Shown: piece by piece, positions 60,227 through 64,000 of the stretch
Layout: each line of letters opens with the position of its first letter
How positions within the stretch are numbered: the stretch's first letter is position 1
Assembly (NCBI GenBank): GCA_022652735.1
Contig: JALCRP010000004.1
Coordinates: 62,001-126,000 of the forward strand
Source of the DNA: Faecalibacterium sp.
Lineage (GTDB): Bacteria; Bacillota; Clostridia; Oscillospirales; Ruminococcaceae
DNA length: 64,000 bases
Direction: 5' to 3'
Translations under genes and position numbers: made by a program
The notes under the pieces: generated by a model
The model's input: the letters and a program-made list of their open reading frames with translations, nothing else
The model's database searches: none
What the model was told of the DNA's origin: nothing

Positions 60227-61036
60227 ATGAAATCTCTTTCTCCTATTTTGGCGCGCATCGCCGCGGAAAATGTGCCAGCGCCCGAAATCGGCATTGTGCT
60301 GGGCAGCGGCCTCGGCGGCCTTGCCGACCAAATTTCCGAACCGATATTTGTCCCATATCAGGAGTTGCCCGGCTTTCCGATTTCGACGGCGCCCGGCCAC
60401 AAGGGGCGCTTTGTCTTTGGCCGCCTCGGCGGAAAAGCCGTCGTGTGCATGCAGGGCCGTGTCCATTATTACGAGGGGCACCCGATGTCAGCTTTGGCCG
60501 TGCCGGTGCGTGTGATGCAGGCCCTCGGCGTAAAAAAGCTGATTTTAACGAATGCCTGCGGCGGTGTAAACTATGATTTCAGCGTGGGCGACATCATGCT
60601 CATTGACGATCACATCAATATGATGGGCACCAACCCCCTGATCGGGCCGAACGATGATGCCTTTGGGCCACGTTTTCCCGATATGAGCACCGTCTATTCC
60701 CCTGCCCTGCGCGCCGCCGCCGACGCCGCGGGCAAGGCGTTGGGCATTCCGCTGCGGCACGGCGTCTATCTTGGCTATATGGGGCCAAGCTACGAGACGC
60801 CCGCCGAAATCCGCGCCTTCCGCACCTTGGGCGCGGACGCTGTGGGCATGAGCACCGTGCCGGAGGCCATCGCGGCCAGCCATTGTGGCCTGCCGGTACT
60901 GGGCATTTCGCTTATCACAAATATGGCGGCCGGCATGGGCGATAAGCGCCTTGACGGCGCCCATGTGATTGCCATCGCCAACAAGCGCGCCAAGGTATTG
61001 GAGGCGCTTGTTACGCGCATTATCGAAACCATTTAA
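60227..61036 (+). CDS. punA: Purine-nucleoside phosphorylase (trimeric PunA type)
   Basis: 269 residues from the ATG at 60227 with AAAGGAAC upstream. Splits guanosine/inosine (or deoxy forms) by phosphate for salvage. GIVLGSGLGGLAD is the phosphate/N-terminal motif, GRVHYYEGHPMS binds phosphate/ribose, and SYETPAEIRAFRTLGADAVGMST is the purine-site region, marking the trimeric type rather than hexameric DeoD. Divergent from potABCD; the promoter is not obvious. Confidence 0.94.
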   Translation: MKSLSPILARIAAENVPAPEIGIVLGSGLGGLADQISEPIFVPYQELPGFPISTAPGHKGRFVFGRLGGKAVVCMQGRVHYYEGHPMSALAVPVRVMQALGVKKLILTNACGGVNYDFSVGDIMLIDDHINMMGTNPLIGPNDDAFGPRFPDMSTVYSPALRAAADAAGKALGIPLRHGVYLGYMGPSYETPAEIRAFRTLGADAVGMSTVPEAIAASHCGLPVLGISLITNMAAGMGDKRLDGAHVIAIANKRAKVLEALVTRIIETI

Positions 61037-61077
61037 GCGGGCCATTTTCGGCCTGTCTACTGGGAAAAGTTCTATAC

Positions 61078-61124
61078 AAAACGGCGCCTCCGCAGCCCGG
61101 TCCGGGCCGAAGAAGCGCCGTTTT
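61078..61124. terminator. Bidirectional terminator between punA and hydroxy-acid enzyme
   Basis: AAAACGGCGC / GCGCCGTTTT with inner GCCCGG/CCGGGC stem. T-rich tails on both strands. Confidence 0.85.
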
Positions 61125-61144
61125 CTGTTTTGCTGGAAAGCCGC

Positions 61145-62170
61145 TTAGCCGCGGCGCACCATATCCGGTGTGATCTCGGCCAAGCTGTGCGCGCCGCACA
61201 TCTGCATCGTATCCGCCAGCTCGGCGGCATACTTGTCGATGATGCACTTAACGCCCTCTTCGCCGCCGCCATATACGCCCGTCACAAACGGCCGTGCGAT
61301 CACTACCGCATCCGCGCCCAGCGCCAGCGCCTTAAAAATGTCTGTGCCGCTGCGCAGGCCGCCATCGACAAGCACCTTGACGCCGCTGCCTTTCAGCGCG
61401 GCCGCGATCTCCGGCAGAACCTCCGCCGTCGCCGCGCACTGATCCAGCACACGGCCGCCATGATTGGAAACCAGCACGGCGTATGCGCCGGCCTCAGCCG
61501 CTTTCAGCGCGCCCTTGGCCGTCATGATGCCCTTAACCAGAAAAGGCTTGCCGTCGGCCATGTGGATGATCTCTTTCAACTCGGCCACGGTTTTGCTGCC
61601 GGCCGGCGGAGTAAGGTTTTTCAAAAACGGCAGGCCCGCCGCATCCACATCCATCGCTACGGCAAAGCAGCCACAGGCCGCAACCAGCTGCATTTTCTCG
61701 CGGATGGTGTCGAGGTTCCACGGCTTCACCGTCGGGACGCCTGCGCCGCCCGCGGCTTTAATGGCCGCCGTTGCGGCCAGCATAACGTTTGCGTCGGTGC
61801 CGTCGCCCGTAAAGGCAGCAATGCCGTTATCCGCGCATGCCTTGACAAGCACCTGATTGTATTTCACATCGTCATACAGCTTAGAATAGTGCATCTGTAC
61901 CGCGCCGACAGGCCCCGCAAAAAAAGGCGCACGAAAATGTCTGCCGAACAATTCACAGCCGGTATCCACCGGCTTATTTTCGGTCAGCGTATCCATATTG
62001 ACGCGAATTTCCTGCCATTTGGCATAGTTGCGCGCAGAAGTATCGCCGGTTCCCTTTGCGCCGGGGCCGGGCATGCGGTTTTTGCATGCCAACCCGTTGC
62101 ATACCGGGCATGCCTTGCAGCTTTCGCCGATATTCTTCCGTGCATTTTCCAGCAGTTCGGGATATGTCAT
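61145..62170 (-). CDS. FMN-dependent alpha-hydroxy-acid oxidising protein
   Basis: 341 residues from the ATG at 62170 (GAGGAAG upstream). A TIM-barrel FMN enzyme of the lactate oxidase/glycolate oxidase family. SNHGGRVLDQ holds the catalytic His/Arg pair. VLVDGGLRSGTDIFKALALG and ADAVVIARPF bind FMN phosphate. An N-terminal Cys set C18-x2-C21-x2-C24-x4-C29 (CKACPVCNGLAC) is not part of classic enzymes and could bind Fe-S or zinc. This variant recurs in Clostridia; the substrate, perhaps lactate, is inferred only. Confidence 0.85.
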   Translation of the reverse strand: MTYPELLENARKNIGESCKACPVCNGLACKNRMPGPGAKGTGDTSARNYAKWQEIRVNMDTLTENKPVDTGCELFGRHFRAPFFAGPVGAVQMHYSKLYDDVKYNQVLVKACADNGIAAFTGDGTDANVMLAATAAIKAAGGAGVPTVKPWNLDTIREKMQLVAACGCFAVAMDVDAAGLPFLKNLTPPAGSKTVAELKEIIHMADGKPFLVKGIMTAKGALKAAEAGAYAVLVSNHGGRVLDQCAATAEVLPEIAAALKGSGVKVLVDGGLRSGTDIFKALALGADAVVIARPFVTGVYGGGEEGVKCIIDKYAAELADTMQMCGAHSLAEITPDMVRRG

Positions 62171-62282
62171 GATTTCTTCCTCCGTTTTTTCCATTCGCCA
62201 TTCAGAAAACTCTGTTTCTATTTTACAGCAGGCATGTTACAATGTACATAGATTTTCGACAGGATTCTGGGGAGGCTTTTAT

Positions 62283-63143
62283 ATGTGGATTCTTTTTGCG
62301 TTTGGCTCGGCGATATTTGCCGGCCTGACCGCAATCTTGGCAAAATGCGGCATCCGCAACACGGATTCCAACGTGGCAACGGCGCTGCGCACAGGCGTTG
62401 TGCTGGCTTTTTCATGGGTTATGGTATTTGTGGCCGGCACCCAAAATACGCTTGCGTCGATCAGCGCGCATTCCCTGCTGTTTTTGATTCTTTCGGGCTT
62501 GGCGACAGGCGCCAGCTGGCTTTGCTATTTTCGCGCCTTGCAGCTCGGCGACATCAACAAAGTAACGCCGATCGACAAATCCAGCACGGTGCTGACGATG
62601 CTGCTGGCCTTTTTGTTTTTGGGCGAAGGCCTGACCGCTTTAAAGGGGATTTCGATGGTGCTGATTGCGCTGGGCACCTTTTTTATGATTCAGAAAAAGC
62701 AGGGCACCGCGCCCGCCAAGGGCGGCCGTGCGTGGCTTTTTTATGCGCTGGGCAGCGCCATATTCGCCAGCCTGACTTCTATTTTGGGCAAGGTTGGCAT
62801 CGAAGGGGTCGATTCGACGCTTGGCACTGCGATCCGCACGATCGTGGTGCTGCTTATGGCATGGGTTGTCGTATTTGTAACGGGCAAGCAGAATACGATT
62901 CCCCAAATTGACAAAAAGAGCTGGCTGTTTTTGATTTTTTCCGGATTTGCCACCGGCGGCAGCTGGCTTTGCTATTATCGCGCGCTGCAAATTGGCCCGG
63001 CCAGCGTGGTTGTGCCGATTGACAAATTGAGCATTCTGCTGACGATCGCGTTCGGATATTTTGTATTCCACGAAAAGCTGACGCGCAAAGCCGCCGCCGG
63101 CCTTGTGTTGATCGTCGCGGGTACGCTGCTGCTGCTCGTATAA
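62283..63143 (+). CDS. EamA/DMT-family transporter
   Basis: 286 residues from the ATG at 62283 (GGGGAGG upstream). Ten membrane helices in two EamA repeats (1-135, 150-286). The repeats match closely: ASWLCYFRALQLGDINKVTP versus GSWLCYYRALQIGPASVVVP. It is a drug/metabolite exporter of unknown cargo. An extended -10 (TGT TACAAT) lies about 45 bases upstream. A longer upstream reading has no RBS and overlaps the divergent gene. Confidence 0.88.
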   Translation: MWILFAFGSAIFAGLTAILAKCGIRNTDSNVATALRTGVVLAFSWVMVFVAGTQNTLASISAHSLLFLILSGLATGASWLCYFRALQLGDINKVTPIDKSSTVLTMLLAFLFLGEGLTALKGISMVLIALGTFFMIQKKQGTAPAKGGRAWLFYALGSAIFASLTSILGKVGIEGVDSTLGTAIRTIVVLLMAWVVVFVTGKQNTIPQIDKKSWLFLIFSGFATGGSWLCYYRALQIGPASVVVPIDKLSILLTIAFGYFVFHEKLTRKAAAGLVLIVAGTLLLLV

Positions 63144-63231
63144 AAGCACGGCGGCGCAAAAAAATGCAAGGCAACTTTTTCTTTTGGGTAAGCCGTCAGC
63201 CACGAAAAAACGTTTTGTCTGAAACAAAACA

Positions 63232-63274
63232 GAACCCCCCGAGCATGGACGTTCCATCCATACGCGGGGGGTTC
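63232..63274. terminator. Terminator between convergent EamA and oadA genes
   Basis: GAACCCCCCG / CGGGGGGTTC (10 bp) with inner ATGGA/TCCAT hairpin. Rightward tail ATTTT, leftward TGTTTTG; likely works both ways. Confidence 0.75.
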
Positions 63275-63333
63275 ATTTTACAAATTTCGTTTGCCTTTTT
63301 CAGCAAAAGCGTTTTGCCGCAGAAGCGGCACGA

Positions 63334-64000
63334 TCAAACCGGGTGAGATTTATCCTTATAATCGGCATGATCGGCATCTACGCCCTGCATCTTCGCATTG
63401 CGCTTTTCAAAGAACTTCGGCGCCACCTGCGGGAACATCGCGTAGGTCAGCACATCTTCTTCCTGAATCGCGTACTTGGCGGCTTCGCCCTTCAGCTTCT
63501 CCATCTCGGGCGCCAGCGTATCGGCAAAGCGGCAGGTAATCGGCTCCTCGTCGCCCAGAATCTGCTTCTGGAAAGCGGGATCGATCGGGGCCGGCGTCTT
63601 ACCGTAATCGCCATGCACAAGGCCCTTGAATTCCTTCGTCACCATCTTGTAGCGCTGGCCTGTGATTACATTAAACACGGCCTGTGTGCCAACAATCTGG
63701 CTCGTCGGGGTAACCAGCGGTGGATAGCCGGCATCCTTGCGGACGCGCGGGATTTCGTTCATCACGTCATCCAACTGATCTTCCTTGCCGGCATCCTTCA
63801 GCTGCTTAAGCATGTTCGAGAACATGCCGCCCGGTACCTGATACAGCAGCGTATTGGCATTAACGCCCAAAGATTTCTGGCTGATCTGGCCGTTTTCGAT
63901 ATACTTGGCGCGCAGCTTTTCAAAGTAGGCGCGCACCACGTTCAACTGCTTCAGGTCGAGGCCGGTATCGTACTCGGTATCCTGCAAAGCGGCAACGAGA
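63334..64000 (-). CDS. oadA: Oxaloacetate decarboxylase alpha subunit (carboxyltransferase), 5' end cut
   Basis: Incomplete gene; the frame is open to the right window edge (222 codons seen). The visible part is the C-terminal region of the carboxyltransferase: ALQDTEYDTGLDLKQLNVVR, QVPGGMFSNMLKQLKDAG, TPTSQIVGTQAVFNVITGQR and GDEEPITCRFAD. It ends at DYKDKSHPV without a biotin-attachment (AMKM) domain, so the biotin carrier must be a separate protein. It would transfer CO2 from oxaloacetate to biotin. A pyruvate carboxylase subunit B or transcarboxylase 5S role is also possible. Confidence 0.85.
   Translation of the reverse strand, partial: LVAALQDTEYDTGLDLKQLNVVRAYFEKLRAKYIENGQISQKSLGVNANTLLYQVPGGMFSNMLKQLKDAGKEDQLDDVMNEIPRVRKDAGYPPLVTPTSQIVGTQAVFNVITGQRYKMVTKEFKGLVHGDYGKTPAPIDPAFQKQILGDEEPITCRFADTLAPEMEKLKGEAAKYAIQEEDVLTYAMFPQVAPKFFEKRNAKMQGVDADHADYKDKSHPV

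Noticed and set aside
1-64000. Mobile elements, prophage, CRISPR arrays, toxin-antitoxin or defence systems
   Set aside because: No transposase, integrase, array-like repeats or defence genes were seen; the window reads as housekeeping chromosome.

Overview
This window looks like the core chromosome of a GC-rich (by eye well above 50%) gut Firmicute of the class Clostridia, probably Oscillospiraceae/Ruminococcaceae (Faecalibacterium, Subdoligranulum or Gemmiger neighbourhood). The evidence is a DivIVA/SepF/YlmH division cluster, a DnaD plus DnaI-type helicase-loader pair, a PerR-type regulator, YlbF, a glmS ribozyme, ECF-type ThiT behind a TPP riboswitch, strong AGGAGG ribosome-binding sites, frequent TTG/GTG starts and TTGACA-N17-TATAAT promoters. 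The genus is inference. I saw no phage, insertion sequence, CRISPR array or plasmid gene.

Positions 1-18500 are read almost entirely leftward: a HAD phosphatase, RluD-type pseudouridine synthase, lspA, ileS, divIVA, ylmH, sepF, a HlyD-like adaptor, miaA, mutL, mutS, ylbF, miaB, perR and rarA. The unit from mutL to the HlyD-like gene is tightly coupled by overlapping stops and starts. Positions 18600-24650 run rightward: nth, a GlsB-type small membrane protein, TPP riboswitch-thiT, nfnAB and a MATE exporter. Then come a leftward GNAT-DUF1653 fusion, a GntR regulator joined to pyrBI, and a two-component system with a lipoprotein gene.

Positions 31000-37500 are leftward: an M-domain-less Clp ATPase, a TSCPD protein, a PHP phosphoesterase, an aconitase-like hydratase and a small unknown protein. 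tRNA-Gly(CCC), dnaD and the helicase loader follow rightward. Positions 39777-43242 hold a DUF4153-type membrane protein, a YozG-type regulator with DUF2975, and prfB. Next are a RING-finger membrane protein, galU and rpsF-ssb-rpsR (rightward), an AI-2E family permease, glmS with its ribozyme, a DUF5685 pair, a polysaccharide deacetylase, tRNA-Leu(GAG), an IMP dehydrogenase, an acyl-ACP thioesterase and potABCD. The right end carries purine nucleoside phosphorylase, an FMN alpha-hydroxy-acid enzyme, an EamA transporter and a truncated oxaloacetate decarboxylase alpha gene.

The least explained signals are non-coding. One is a roughly 170-nt intergenic transcription unit at 54711-54880 (minus strand), with its own promoter, a rod-like fold, a UCCUCCUCC loop and a strong terminator. 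The other is a roughly 190-nt structured leader in front of potABCD, with a 9-bp perfect inverted repeat that would hide the potA ribosome-binding site. Both are candidates I could not assign to a known class. All coordinates come from reading the sequence; no database search was run.
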